The translations under genes were made by a program, and so were the position numbers. 64,000 nucleotides of DNA from Pseudodesulfovibrio profundus (GTDB taxonomy: Bacteria; Desulfobacterota; Desulfovibrionia; Desulfovibrionales; Desulfovibrionaceae), in the NCBI RefSeq assembly GCF_900217235.1, contig NZ_LT907975.1, positions 4,005,001 to 4,069,000 of the forward strand, written 5' to 3'. How positions within the stretch are numbered: position 1 is the stretch's first letter; every line of letters starts with the position of its first letter. Positions 8,896 to 18,060 of this stretch are shown piece by piece. A model generated the notes under the pieces. That model was not told where the DNA came from. It saw nothing but the letters and a program-made list of their open reading frames with translations, and did no database searches.

Positions 8896-9045
8896 GCCAA
8901 GCAGATGCGAATCAGCTGTACCCAAAGCTTGCCAATGGGATGACCACCGAGCCGTTGGGTGTGAATCCATACATAAGGGGTTTCTTCGGCTGGCTTGGTA
9001 ATATCGTTCGTCTACTTAGCCTAAAGTCCGTAATGCTGGTCAACG

Positions 9046-9834
9046 ATGAAACTCGTTCCAACATTTTCATTCCAGACCAGGTTTCAGCATTCTTAAATCC
9101 GTGGAAAGCGGCTGGACCATCTAGGACGTATACCGTGAACACGGCATTACCAACGCCACCTGCTACATGTGTAAATCTAAATGTGGTGGCATGGAGGTAG
9201 CAGTCATTCGCGGATAAAGGATCTAGAAGTAGAGAACCGCTAGCTCAAAAAGATGTTCGCCGACCTCAGCCTGGAAAACACCGCTCTCAAGGATATCATC
9301 TAAAATACCTCTGAGGGCTGTTGAACTCAAATAGTTTTTTTCGCACTAGGTCAACGTACTTAAGATGTACATTCGCAAGGCGTGCGTTGCTATGAAGGTG
9401 AATCGAAGTTACGCCTACAAGTCGCACCCTCGCGATGAAAGCGAAGTGTTAGCTGCTTTGATAGAACTGACCGAGAAGATGCCAAAATGGGGCTTCAGCC
9501 AGCTTTTCACACTACTTCGCAAGGCTGAGTAGGCCTGGAGTCATAAGCGGGTGTGATGGGTGTATTTTCCTTTGAAGTTGAACATCAGGCGAAAGGTGAA
9601 AAAGCGCTGTCCCCTAAGGACTCAAAAGCTGTAGCACAGCCTTTGAACGCATTTTTTTGGTCGATCGACTTTATGCACGACACGCTTTACATCGGTCGAG
9701 CTTTCAGGACGTTCAACGTGGTTGATGACTACATCCGCGAAGTATTGCCATCGGGGTTGATACCAATCTGCCTGTTGGTCGAGTTGTCAGGAGGGATAAT
9801 GAAGAGCTATTTCATGAATCTCTCGGTTAAGTGA
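9046..9834 (+). pseudogene. IS3-family element relic (orfA plus 5' half of orfB)
   Basis: From the ATG at 9046, shifted frames give pieces of orfA (ILKSVESG, DVYREHGITNAT, KSKCGGMEVA, LKKMFADLSLENTALKDII). Pieces of orfB follow ([74 protein letters not shown]). The last readable piece is [13 protein letters not shown] in a third frame, and the rest of orfB is absent. Several stops and at least four frameshifts show advanced decay. It runs opposite to the minus-strand IS3 relic next to it. Confidence 0.8.
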
Positions 9835-10193
9835 CATATCACCGGCAATTTCAATCAAAATTTTCTAATCTGCTATGGTAATCAATCGCTGAGCTTTCAG
9901 ATATTGCCTTATCCGAAAGCTTTGTCATTGAAAGCTGTGAAATAAGTATACCTTTGTCATCAAGGTGTGTGCTCGAGGGGGGGGCGTATTTTTTTAGCAG
10001 AATGGGAGCGGGAGTCGCTGCTATGAGAAAAAGTTTGAATTTTATGGGGAAAAGTGCCGAAGGATTTTTCGTGCTCAGATTACATTCACCAAGGTCAGCC
10101 TTCCTTCTCTTTTAGTCAAGTTTTGACCCTCCACTTTGTCAAAAGAGTGGAGGAGTGCATTTTTAAGGGGCTACTGGCTGAACTTCTGGACAC
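9835..10193. other. intergenic stretch without recognisable genes
   Basis: About 360 bases between the IS3 relic and the tRNA-Leu terminator. No frame gives a recognisable protein. It holds a run of eight G at about 9977 and a short inverted repeat at 10128-10153. It looks like the decayed border of the accessory region. Confidence 0.6.
10128..10153. repeat. 8-bp inverted repeat
   Basis: CCTCCACT (10128-10135) and AGTGGAGG (10146-10153) form a perfect stem with a 10-base loop. It is followed on the plus strand by GAGTGCATTTTT, so it could act as a weak terminator for leftover transcription from the IS region. No gene nearby clearly needs it. Confidence 0.4.
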
Positions 10194-10232
10194 AAAAAAA
10201 AGAGGCGTCACAACCAGTTGGATGTGACGCCT
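10194..10232 (-). terminator. rho-independent terminator of tRNA-Leu
   Basis: On the minus strand AGGCGTCACA (pairing 10203-10212 with 10223-10232) makes a 10-bp stem, followed by an uninterrupted U-run encoded by the A-tract at 10194-10201. It lies just beyond the CCA end of the tRNA. Confidence 0.9.
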
Positions 10233-10241
10233 TTACTCTCA

Positions 10242-10330
10242 TGGTGCCGAAGAGAAGACTCGAACTTCCACGGGATTGCTCCCACTAGACCCTGAACCTA
10301 GCGTGTCTACCAATTCCACCACTTCGGCAC
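10242..10330 (-). tRNA. tRNA-Leu (anticodon CAG)
   Basis: The minus strand folds as a class II tRNA. It has an acceptor stem GTGCCGA/TCGGCAC, D-arm TGGTAGACAC, anticodon loop GTTCAGG with anticodon CAG, a long variable arm and the T-loop GTTCGAGTC. The 3' CCA is encoded. The length is 89 bases. The 3' end faces the IS-rich glycan region, the usual orientation for island insertion at a tRNA gene, although no integrase or repeated tRNA end was seen. Confidence 0.95.
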
Positions 10331-10463
10331 GTTTCAGGGCGAAAAGGATTATATGTGGGTGACACATGGAAGGCAAGTCTTTTTTGGATTTTTTTTCATA
10401 TTTCGTCTTACCTTGCTGTTGCTATGAAAAAACTCTACCTTCCGGTGTAAACCGGAGCAGGGT

Positions 10464-11369
10464 ATGGATAATTTCATTTTACTTATCATATGTTTCCTTC
10501 TCGGCTCAGCTTTGCGAATGGGAAAAGTGGTGGATGAGAGCGGCCCGGTCGCTTTGAATGCCATCATTATCTATTTTTCGCTGCCTGCGTTGGCAATTTT
10601 GTATGCCCATTCCATTCCCGTAAACATGGCCTTGCTGATACCGGCATCAATGGCCTGGATCGTTTTTGCCATCGGATACCTGTTCTTCAGGTGTGCAGGG
10701 CGTTTCTTGGGGTATTCTGAAAAGACAATTGCCTGCCTGTCCATCTGTTGTGGATTGGGAAACACGTCGTTCATCGGTCTTCCCATGATCGAAGCATTGT
10801 TTGGCCCGGAGTTCATGGGCATCGGTATGCTTTGCGACACGGCTGGTACGTTCATGGTTTTGGCAATTCCGGGGATTGTTATTGCCGCCAAAGCATCCGG
10901 TCAGGCGGTGAGCGGGGCAAACCTCGTAAAAAAGGTCCTTACATTTCCTCCGTTGATTGCCATTGTTCTTGGTTTTTTGATGCAACCGGTTCCTTATCCA
11001 GAGTGGTTTGAGTTGGTTTTGGAGCGAATGGGCAGCACGCTGGCTCCCCTGGCGTTGCTCTCTGTCGGGATGAGCCTCAAGTTTCGCGATTTGAAAGGAA
11101 ATGGGCGAGACATCATGTTGGGACTCGGATATAAAATGTTCATAGCACCCGTGTTGATGGCGCTGTTGTATTTCGGTGTGCTCGGACAAATGGACATGGT
11201 GTCCCGGGTTACAGTTTTTGAGGCGGCCATGGGGCCGATGATAACCGGCGGGACAGTCGCGGTATCCTATGATCTGCGGCCCCGGCTGGCGACATCCGTT
11301 GTGGGAGTGGGAATCGCGCTTTCCTTTGTGACTCTTCCTGTATGGTATTTTGTAATTACAGCCTTGTAA
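10464..11369 (+). CDS. AEC-family transporter (auxin efflux carrier-like permease)
   Basis: 301 residues with about ten hydrophobic segments in two five-helix halves. The diagnostic CGLGNTSFIGLPM lies near residue 94-106, and the second half contains STLAPLALLSVGMSL. AEC members export or import organic anions such as malate, but the substrate is not readable here. The start ATG has GGAGCAGGG upstream. The gene is convergent with nothing and lies 134 bases beyond the tRNA-Leu gene on the opposite strand. nadD follows 11 bases downstream and is probably co-transcribed. Confidence 0.85.
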   Translation: MDNFILLIICFLLGSALRMGKVVDESGPVALNAIIIYFSLPALAILYAHSIPVNMALLIPASMAWIVFAIGYLFFRCAGRFLGYSEKTIACLSICCGLGNTSFIGLPMIEALFGPEFMGIGMLCDTAGTFMVLAIPGIVIAAKASGQAVSGANLVKKVLTFPPLIAIVLGFLMQPVPYPEWFELVLERMGSTLAPLALLSVGMSLKFRDLKGNGRDIMLGLGYKMFIAPVLMALLYFGVLGQMDMVSRVTVFEAAMGPMITGGTVAVSYDLRPRLATSVVGVGIALSFVTLPVWYFVITAL

Positions 11370-11380
11370 GGTGACTTTGT

Positions 11381-12028
11381 ATGCGTATCGGTATTCTTGG
11401 TGGCAGTTTCAATCCCGTTCATATTGGTCATGTGCGTATGGCCATAGAGGTGCGGGAGCAACTCGGGTTGGATCGGGTGGAGATGGTTCCTGCCATGGAG
11501 CCGCCGCATAAGGATGGATCGGGCATTCTTCCATTTGATTTGCGAGTCGATATGGTTCGCCGCGCCGTAGAGGACGTCGATGGCGTGGTCGTGAATACCT
11601 TGGAGGGTGATAGGCCCGGCCCTTCGTATACGTGCGATACATTGGAATGCTACCGGACCCTTGAACCGCAAACGGCTCTGTCATTCATCATGGGAGCGTC
11701 TACATTTCTGGAGTTGACCCGGTGGCGACGCGGCCTTGATTTACCGAAACTCGCGTCGTTAGTAGTGGTCAACAGGTGGGAGGCTCACGACGAGGTCCCG
11801 AAATTCATTGATCAACATTGGGTGGATGCCAAACGGGTAGGGGACGATCAATGGCACTTCCCTGACGGGTATGACATCCATCTGCTGGATATTCCCCGGC
11901 TGGATGTGAAGGGTGGACATATACGTCGTCGCTGGCTCGATGGCAGAAGTCTGCGCTTTCTGGTCCCGCAGGGGGTTGAGGATGTGTTGGACAGCGAACG
12001 CGAGGTGGTCGAAAGCTACTGGAAGTAG
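11381..12028 (+). CDS. nadD: nicotinate-nucleotide adenylyltransferase
   Basis: 215 residues. The N-terminal GGSFNPVHIGH carries the HxGH nucleotidyltransferase motif, followed by VEMVPAMEPPHK and FIMGASTFLEL, as in NadD. NadD makes deamido-NAD from nicotinate mononucleotide and ATP. The usual ISxSxIR motif near the C-terminus is replaced by KGGHIRRR, although the following GRSLRFLVP is normal. AAGGTGA precedes the start. The gene overlaps nothing but ends 2 bases from the stop of the convergent GT9 gene. Confidence 0.88.
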   Translation: MRIGILGGSFNPVHIGHVRMAIEVREQLGLDRVEMVPAMEPPHKDGSGILPFDLRVDMVRRAVEDVDGVVVNTLEGDRPGPSYTCDTLECYRTLEPQTALSFIMGASTFLELTRWRRGLDLPKLASLVVVNRWEAHDEVPKFIDQHWVDAKRVGDDQWHFPDGYDIHLLDIPRLDVKGGHIRRRWLDGRSLRFLVPQGVEDVLDSEREVVESYWK

Positions 12029-12029
12029 C

Positions 12030-13037
12030 CTACCTTTTTATTCGCTGGTTCAATGACTCCATGACATCTGTGGGAGAAATGGCAGCCATGCATTCATGAC
12101 CTTTCTCGCACGATTTGCCTCCATGGAGAGAGCAGGGGCGACAGTCCATGTCGCGTTCCAGCACTTGATCATCAACGCTGGCTGGGAAGAAGCCCCAGGC
12201 TTTGACAGTGGGGCCGAAGATGGCAGTGACCGGAGTATCTACGCCGCTCGCCAGATGCATGGGCCCGGAGTCTCCCGTTACCAGCATGTCAGCCTGTCGG
12301 AGCAAACCACACGTTGCGCGCAGGTCGGTCGCATTGGTGAAGTCACGAGGGTCGCCTGGGAAGAGCGGGATGTCGTTTCTACCGACCACAAACCAATCCA
12401 TGCCTGCTGCATCCAGCAGTGCTGTCAAATCATTCCAATGGGAGACAGGCCATTGTTTCGCTGTATGTGTCGCGTAGGGGTGCAGAGCTATCAGTGGGCG
12501 ATCTGACCGTGGAAGTGTGTTGATTGCCGCTTCCTTTTCCTCTTGCGTGAGGTAGATGCGTGGAGTGATGTCCTGGGCTGGCGGAGGCGTATGCTCCAGG
12601 GCCATGGCATACCGTTGTGGAACGCTCGTTGACTCCAACTTGTCTTTGAAAATATCCATGTGTGTTCGGTCGAACAGGCGACGGTAGAGCCCATACTTCG
12701 GGTATCGTTTGACCGGGCCATTCCATACTATAGATAATATGCGCGAACGAAGCGTTCCATGGAGATCAAGCAAAGTGTGATCACGAAACCTGTTTGCCAA
12801 TTCTCTGGCTCGCTGGATCCATTTGGCTGTTGTTAGATCGGCGTCCGATAATGTGATGGTTTCGGTAATGGCAGGGTGGTTTTTCAGCAGCGGAGCATTG
12901 GCGGCTCGCGTTATGAAAACAAAGGTTTCGCAGTGGGTGTCATGCCGGTGTGCCAAAACCCCTGTTGTCAGTGCTACATCCCCCATATGGCTCAGGCGGA
13001 TGACGACTGTCGGCTTCTTTATTCCATTGGATTGCAT
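12030..13037 (-). CDS. glycosyltransferase family 9 (heptosyltransferase-like)
   Basis: 335 residues. The N-terminus IRLSHMGDVALTTGVL is the GT9 nucleotide-fold start. The C-terminal half has HPYATHTAKQWP, LVTGDSGPMHLASGVDTPVTAIFG and the ADP-heptose-site-like GPT. GT9 enzymes add heptose or related sugars to the LPS inner core on the cytoplasmic face. Four cysteines near the C-terminus (CRPC...C...C) follow the pattern seen in many heptosyltransferase-like proteins. Its stop is 2 bases from the nadD stop, so the two genes converge and share almost no terminator space. Confidence 0.85.
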   Translation of the reverse strand: MQSNGIKKPTVVIRLSHMGDVALTTGVLAHRHDTHCETFVFITRAANAPLLKNHPAITETITLSDADLTTAKWIQRARELANRFRDHTLLDLHGTLRSRILSIVWNGPVKRYPKYGLYRRLFDRTHMDIFKDKLESTSVPQRYAMALEHTPPPAQDITPRIYLTQEEKEAAINTLPRSDRPLIALHPYATHTAKQWPVSHWNDLTALLDAAGMDWFVVGRNDIPLFPGDPRDFTNATDLRATCGLLRQADMLVTGDSGPMHLASGVDTPVTAIFGPTVKAWGFFPASVDDQVLERDMDCRPCSLHGGKSCEKGHECMAAISPTDVMESLNQRIKR

Positions 13038-13167
13038 GGCGAAGATTTTGCCTCAATCATTCCGGAAGTCAAGGGGGATGTGTGTTGCGACATTGGTTTG
13101 ACTCTGTTATATTTTGAAATCCAGACTCCGGCTTGATCCGGACTGGTTCAGGAAGTGAACAGACCAT

Positions 13168-14226
13168 ATGTTTGAACTTATTCTCGCGGTTGGCGTGGCC
13201 GTTTTTGTCTCGATGTTTTGCTCCGTGGCTGAGGCCGCGTTGTACTCAATGAGTTGGGCAGACATTGAAAAGCTCACGACATCCGGTAGTAAATCATCAA
13301 AAATACTACACAAGCTTCGATCAAGCGTCGATGAACCCATCACCGCCATTCTCACACTGAACACGTGCGCCCATACTGCCGGTGCAGCCGTGGCCGGTTG
13401 GGCGTGGGCCAATCTTTATGGCAAAGAAACCCTTTGGGCCTTTACAGCAGGCTTCACAGTAATTATTCTCATCTTCACCGAAATCCTGCCGAAAACGGTA
13501 GGCGTGGTGTACAGCGACAAGATCGCACCGCCGTTGGCACGACCGCTTCAGGGGCTCGTTTGGATTTTCCGTCCGGTTATTGCCATGATGGGAGTGCTTT
13601 CTCGAGCCGTCAGCAAAAAAACCGACGGGCCGGATCACACGGAAGACGATATCCGAGCCATAGTCTCGCTTACGCATCGATCGGGATCGATCAAGCCTTA
13701 TGAAGAGCAGTCGATCCGCAATATTTTGATGTTGGACACCAAGACGGTGGAAGAGATCATGACGCCGAGGACCGTGGTTTATTCGTTGCCCACGGACTTG
13801 ACGGTTGCTGAAGCGCGTGAGCAGCAACGTAACTGGCCGCATAGCCGGATACCTGTTTACGACGAAGACCCGGAGGATATTGTCGGTGTTGTTTTCAGGC
13901 GACAGGTGCTTGAAGCACTGGCAGATGATCTTGATGAATTGAAGCTTGGTGACATCATGCGTCCTGTTCGTTTTGTGCTCAAGACGATCACGCTGGACAA
14001 GCTTCTGGTGAAGTTTCTCGGTAGCCGCCTGCATCTGTGCGTTGTGCTGGATGAATATGGGGGATTGGCGGGTGTCGTGACTCTTGAAGATGTCCTCGAA
14101 GAGATTCTGGGCAGTGAAATTGTTGACGAGACCGACCAAGTGGTTGATATGCGGGAACTGGCCCGTCAGCAGCGAGATGAACTGATTGGATACAAAGCCG
14201 CTAATGGCGAAGATCAAAGCAGTTAA
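13168..14226 (+). CDS. CNNM/DUF21 membrane protein with tandem CBS domains
   Basis: 352 residues. Residues 1-170 form a DUF21 transmembrane domain with about four helices, including FTEILPKTVGV. Two CBS domains follow: one around 195-255 (MTPRTVVYSL, SRIPVYDEDPEDIVGVV), the other around 262-320 (IMRPVRFVL, VVLDEYGGLAGVVTLEDVLEEILG). Relatives are linked to magnesium or cobalt efflux and membrane-damage responses. The usual C-terminal CorC_HlyC domain is absent, the protein ending shortly after the second CBS. Thirty bases downstream begins the ccm operon, so it may be co-transcribed with it. Confidence 0.85.
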   Translation: MFELILAVGVAVFVSMFCSVAEAALYSMSWADIEKLTTSGSKSSKILHKLRSSVDEPITAILTLNTCAHTAGAAVAGWAWANLYGKETLWAFTAGFTVIILIFTEILPKTVGVVYSDKIAPPLARPLQGLVWIFRPVIAMMGVLSRAVSKKTDGPDHTEDDIRAIVSLTHRSGSIKPYEEQSIRNILMLDTKTVEEIMTPRTVVYSLPTDLTVAEAREQQRNWPHSRIPVYDEDPEDIVGVVFRRQVLEALADDLDELKLGDIMRPVRFVLKTITLDKLLVKFLGSRLHLCVVLDEYGGLAGVVTLEDVLEEILGSEIVDETDQVVDMRELARQQRDELIGYKAANGEDQSS

Positions 14227-14256
14227 ACAAATAACAGATTATAGTAAGGGTACATA

Positions 14257-14688
14257 ATGGCGAAAAAGAACAATGCGGCGGTTTACGCCGTTGCTCTCGT
14301 ACTTTTCCTGAGTGGTCTTGGTTACCTCATCTTTTCGGGGCTGACTGAAGACAGTGTGTATTTCCTGAATGTCTCCGAAGCGCTGGCAGAAGATCGCACC
14401 CAGATTAAAAATGCTCGCCTTTTCGGCAAGGTCTCACCTGAGAATCTTGTTATTGTCGATGGCAAGCTTGGTGCTTCATTCGATCTGATTGACAAAATGG
14501 AGACCGGTAAATCCCTTCGCGTAGAATTCAAGGGGGCATTGCCCGATACCTTCAAGGACGATGTGGAAGTCATCGTTGAAGGCACATTTACCCCGGACGG
14601 CAACCTTTTCAAGGCCAGAACCCTCGTTACCAAGTGTCCTTCCAAGTACGAAGAGCAGAGCCAGGATATGGAAAAAATGAAGAGCTGA
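14257..14688 (+). CDS. ccmE: cytochrome c maturation haem chaperone CcmE, CxxxY variant
   Basis: 143 residues. An N-terminal signal anchor (8-28) is followed by a small periplasmic beta-barrel domain with RLFGKVSPENLV and VEVIVEGTFTPDG. CcmE carries haem covalently to CcmF. The usual haem-binding HxxxY is replaced by CPSKY (127-131), so Cys127 takes the place of His. This CxxxY form is known from Desulfovibrio and archaea, where CcmH is missing. It is the first gene of the ccm locus, which here also lacks ccmG and ccmH. Confidence 0.92.
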   Translation: MAKKNNAAVYAVALVLFLSGLGYLIFSGLTEDSVYFLNVSEALAEDRTQIKNARLFGKVSPENLVIVDGKLGASFDLIDKMETGKSLRVEFKGALPDTFKDDVEVIVEGTFTPDGNLFKARTLVTKCPSKYEEQSQDMEKMKS

Positions 14689-14826
14689 TTTTCATAAGTG
14701 AAAATTTGTTCACATGGTTGCCTATCCGCAGCCGGCATTCTATCGACATCCGAATTTGATGTGGATTCCCCGCTTGATGTGTGATCATCCAGCATGTCAG
14801 TACGACGTTTTCTTTAAGGAGCTAGT

Positions 14827-16722
14827 ATGCATTTGACCGGATATGTGAGCCTGCTGTTCGCATTGCTCGCCTTCCTCTTTCTCGCTGTGTGGGCCGGTAT
14901 CGCGGCCTGGACCAAAAAAGACGAATCGCTTGTCTTGATCGAACGGGCGCACCTCCTTGGTGTTTTCGGTATCGTGCTTTCTTCCATCCTGCTGCTGATC
15001 TCACTGGCAACACGAGATTATTCCCTCCAATACGTCTATGAAACCGTCGACAATGCCTTGGGGTTTGTCTACACACTCACGGCATTCTGGGGCGGACGCG
15101 AAGGTTCACTGTTATTCTGGGAGTTGATCATCGCGATTTCCGGGGCCATTTTCCTCTTTACTCCCGGCTATAAAGTTCTGGCTCCGCGGACCAGGCTTTA
15201 CTTCTGGATGTTTTTCCTGATGATTCAGGGGTTCTTCCTGCTTCTGCTGACCTGCTGGTCCAACCCGTTCATTGAAATGGTTCCAGCTCCGATGGATGGA
15301 CGCGGTCTGAATCCATTGCTCCGCAACCCTGGAATGATTTTCCATCCGCCGCTTCTGTTCTTCGGCTTCGCAATGTATGCGATTCCCGCAGCTTGTGCTC
15401 TGGCAGCATCCATCGCCAGTGAAACCAAATCCTGGATCAAGGTCACCCGTAACTGGAACATCCTTTCCTGGCTGTTTCTTACCGCTGGAATCGTTCTTGG
15501 CGGCTGGTGGTCTTACATGGAGCTTGGCTGGGGTGGTTACTGGGCATGGGATCCGGTCGAAAACGCTTCCCTGATTCCCTGGTTTGCCGGAACTGCCGTT
15601 CTGCACACCTCCATCATTGAAGCTCGACGCAATGCCTTGCAGCGTACCAACGTCTTCCTGATGTCTCTGACGTTCCTGCTGTGTATTTTCTCTACATACC
15701 TCACTCGTTCCGGTGTCATTGATTCGCTGCATACTTTCGGTGAATCCCCTGTTGCAGTGCCTCTGTTCTGGGGCCAGATGGCGATCCTCGTCATCACCAT
15801 CATGGTCACCCTCATGAGCGAACGACTGACCCATCGTACTCTTTCCGATTTCCTGAGCCGACAGGGCATGCTGGTCATTACCGCCTGGTTCCTGCTGGCA
15901 CTGGGTATCGTGGTTACCATGGGCACCATGTGGCCTGTTATCAGCCAGATCTGGACACACCAGTCCATGGGCCTGGATGCGAACTTCTATAACCGTGTCT
16001 GCCTGCCGTTCCTGTCGATCCTCGTTCTTCTCTTCTGCTACTGTCCTTGGATGGGATGGAAGGGAGGCCTTCGCGATCGAACCGGCATGATCATCGTCAC
16101 CGGTGCACTTGTGGCCGGTCTCATCGGCTTCTACGCCATGGGTATCACCAAGCCGCTGGCTACGCTGACTGCTGCCGCTTCCGTGGCTGCCATTGTCTCA
16201 ATTGTAGTTCTCTTCATCATGAACCCGGCCATGCGGAAATCCCGTCGGGCATGGGGAGCGTACGGCATCCACTTCGGTATGGTGCTCATGGCTCTCGGAA
16301 TCGCATTCTCCGGACCATACAAGGTTGAGCGCGAGTTCATCATGACTGAAGGTGAAGTCGTTCAGTTGGAAGAGTACGAGATCAAATATGTCACCGTTAC
16401 CGAAGACCGCACCAAGGAGCTGAGGGCGCGTGCTACTGCGACCCTTGAGGTTTCCAAGGATGGTAAGGTCATCGGGGAAATGCGTCCGGACAAACGTATC
16501 TACGTTAACTACGAGCAGCAGCAGTTTGCTGAAGTAGGGACCATTTTCAGCCTTGGTGACGAACTATATTCAACACTGCTTGGCTTTACCGAAGAAGGTA
16601 AGGCAAGCTTCATGATCAGCATCAACCCTCTTGTCAACTGGGTCTGGATTGGCGGTACCATCATGTGCGTCTTGCCGCTCCTGGTACTGACCCGTATTCG
16701 CCGACTTGAGGAGACCAAGTGA
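14827..16722 (+). CDS. ccmF: cytochrome c-haem lyase subunit CcmF
   Basis: 631 residues with about 14 membrane helices. The tryptophan-rich WWD segment WGGYWAWDPVENAS binds haem on the periplasmic side. Nearby are NPGMIFHPPLLFFGF and STYLTRSGVIDSLHTFGE, all typical of CcmF/NrfE. It takes haem from CcmE and attaches it to apocytochromes. The C-terminal periplasmic domain lies at about 500-605. AAGGAG precedes the start. A 138-base gap separates it from ccmE, and the stop overlaps the ccmA start (TGATG). Confidence 0.93.
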   Translation: MHLTGYVSLLFALLAFLFLAVWAGIAAWTKKDESLVLIERAHLLGVFGIVLSSILLLISLATRDYSLQYVYETVDNALGFVYTLTAFWGGREGSLLFWELIIAISGAIFLFTPGYKVLAPRTRLYFWMFFLMIQGFFLLLLTCWSNPFIEMVPAPMDGRGLNPLLRNPGMIFHPPLLFFGFAMYAIPAACALAASIASETKSWIKVTRNWNILSWLFLTAGIVLGGWWSYMELGWGGYWAWDPVENASLIPWFAGTAVLHTSIIEARRNALQRTNVFLMSLTFLLCIFSTYLTRSGVIDSLHTFGESPVAVPLFWGQMAILVITIMVTLMSERLTHRTLSDFLSRQGMLVITAWFLLALGIVVTMGTMWPVISQIWTHQSMGLDANFYNRVCLPFLSILVLLFCYCPWMGWKGGLRDRTGMIIVTGALVAGLIGFYAMGITKPLATLTAAASVAAIVSIVVLFIMNPAMRKSRRAWGAYGIHFGMVLMALGIAFSGPYKVEREFIMTEGEVVQLEEYEIKYVTVTEDRTKELRARATATLEVSKDGKVIGEMRPDKRIYVNYEQQQFAEVGTIFSLGDELYSTLLGFTEEGKASFMISINPLVNWVWIGGTIMCVLPLLVLTRIRRLEETK

Positions 16723-17387
16723 TGCCCGAGGTCGAAGCGGTCCTTACCGTAAAACGGGCGGCCAAATTCTATGGTCAGAAGCTCGTTTTCAAGGACATAT
16801 CCTGTCGTTTGGAACCGGGACAGATAATGCTTGTCGCCGGTCCGAACGGCGCAGGAAAATCGACCTTGATGCGTATCATGGCCGGACTGTCCAAGCCGTC
16901 TGCCGGAGATGTGTCACTTGGAGTCGAAGCGGAAGACATTGTCTACCTCGGACACTCCACGTTCATCTATCCTGGCCTGTCGGCACTGGCGAATCTCAAG
17001 TTCTGGGGGACCATGTATGGTCTTTCCCCGAATCGGGATGAGCTTATGGGGCTTTTGAAGCGGGTCGGATTGGAGCGGGCAGCCGAAGAAAAGGCCGGTG
17101 CTTTTTCTCGCGGCATGGCCCAGCGGCTCAATCTGGCCCGAGTGTATCTTGTCCAACCTAAACTCATCTTTCTGGATGAGCCCGGGACAGGACTCGACCC
17201 AAAATCCCTTGCAACACTGCGAAGGGAAATCGTGGCATTTCGGGACAATGGAACCAGTGTCGTCTGGATCAGTCATCATGTGAGTGAGGATACCGCCCTG
17301 GCGGATCTCGTGCTCGCTATTGGTGGCAAGAAGGTTGAATACTTCGGGCCTGCCGATGCATTCGTTCCAGAGGTGGATGTATGTTAA
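16722..17387 (+). CDS. ccmA: haem exporter/CcmE-release ATPase CcmA
   Basis: 221 residues, an ABC ATPase. Walker A is AGPNGAGKST, the signature is FSRGMAQRLNLA and Walker B is LIFLDEPGTGLDP. CcmA works with CcmB, C and D to release haem-loaded CcmE. The ATG at 16722 overlaps the ccmF stop and has GAGGAG ten bases upstream; a GTG three bases earlier is in frame but less well placed. The gene end overlaps the ccmB start by 7 bases. Confidence 0.9.
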   Translation: MPEVEAVLTVKRAAKFYGQKLVFKDISCRLEPGQIMLVAGPNGAGKSTLMRIMAGLSKPSAGDVSLGVEAEDIVYLGHSTFIYPGLSALANLKFWGTMYGLSPNRDELMGLLKRVGLERAAEEKAGAFSRGMAQRLNLARVYLVQPKLIFLDEPGTGLDPKSLATLRREIVAFRDNGTSVVWISHHVSEDTALADLVLAIGGKKVEYFGPADAFVPEVDVC

Positions 17388-18058
17388 AGCGAACCATAGC
17401 TGTTGCATCCAAAGACCTCACCCTGGCCGTTTCCGGTGGGCAGGGATTGGTTCAGGCTGTTTTGCTCGGACTGTTGCTCATTTTCATGTTTTCCTTATCC
17501 AAACCCCTGGGCGGGGCTATCTCGCCCCAGGCCGCAGGTGCCATCTTCTGGCTTGCCTCCGCGTTTGGTTTGGTGCTGGTCTTCAATGATTTGTTTGCAA
17601 TAGAAGAGGCCAATGGAGCGCGTATAGGCATCCTGTCCTCTCCGGCTCCCGTGCATTCCGTATGGGTTGGTAAAGGGGTTGCCGGGCTGAGCCTGCTTCT
17701 CATCTCCCAACTCGTCTTCCTGCCAGCAACCGTGGCCTTCCTTGGTCAGACGGTCTACGGACCATGGTGGTTGCTGCTGGTGACGCTGATCGCCGCAGAT
17801 ATCGGGCTGGTCGTGATCGGAGCGCTTCTTGGGGCTTTGAGCCAGGGACAGGCTGCTCGCGAATCATTGCTTTCCGTCATTGTTTTCCCGCTATTGCTGC
17901 CGGTGTTGCTCGCCGGAATCACGCTCTTCGGCTTTTGTTTTTCACCGGACGAAGTTGAGGGGCTGGATAAGTGGCTCGGATTGATTTTTGCTTTTGATTG
18001 TTTGTTCTCCGGGGCAGGTCTCTTCTTGTTCCCGTTCGTTTACAGTGGAGAAGAATAG
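17381..18058 (+). CDS. ccmB: CcmB membrane subunit of the Ccm ABC complex
   Basis: 225 residues with six hydrophobic helices. It has the CcmB features VFNDLFAIEEANGARIGIL after helix 2 and LPVLLAGITLFG near helix 5. With CcmA and CcmC it forms the complex that loads haem onto CcmE. The start overlaps the end of ccmA. The next gene, ccmC, starts 2 bases after the stop, so expression is likely coupled. Confidence 0.9.
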   Translation: MLKRTIAVASKDLTLAVSGGQGLVQAVLLGLLLIFMFSLSKPLGGAISPQAAGAIFWLASAFGLVLVFNDLFAIEEANGARIGILSSPAPVHSVWVGKGVAGLSLLLISQLVFLPATVAFLGQTVYGPWWLLLVTLIAADIGLVVIGALLGALSQGQAARESLLSVIVFPLLLPVLLAGITLFGFCFSPDEVEGLDKWLGLIFAFDCLFSGAGLFLFPFVYSGEE

Positions 18059-18060
18059 AA

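Noticed and set aside
14713-14826. Small open frame between ccmE and ccmF starting at ATG 14713
   Set aside because: No ribosome site, no hydrophobic segment, no family resemblance; treated as leader of ccmF.
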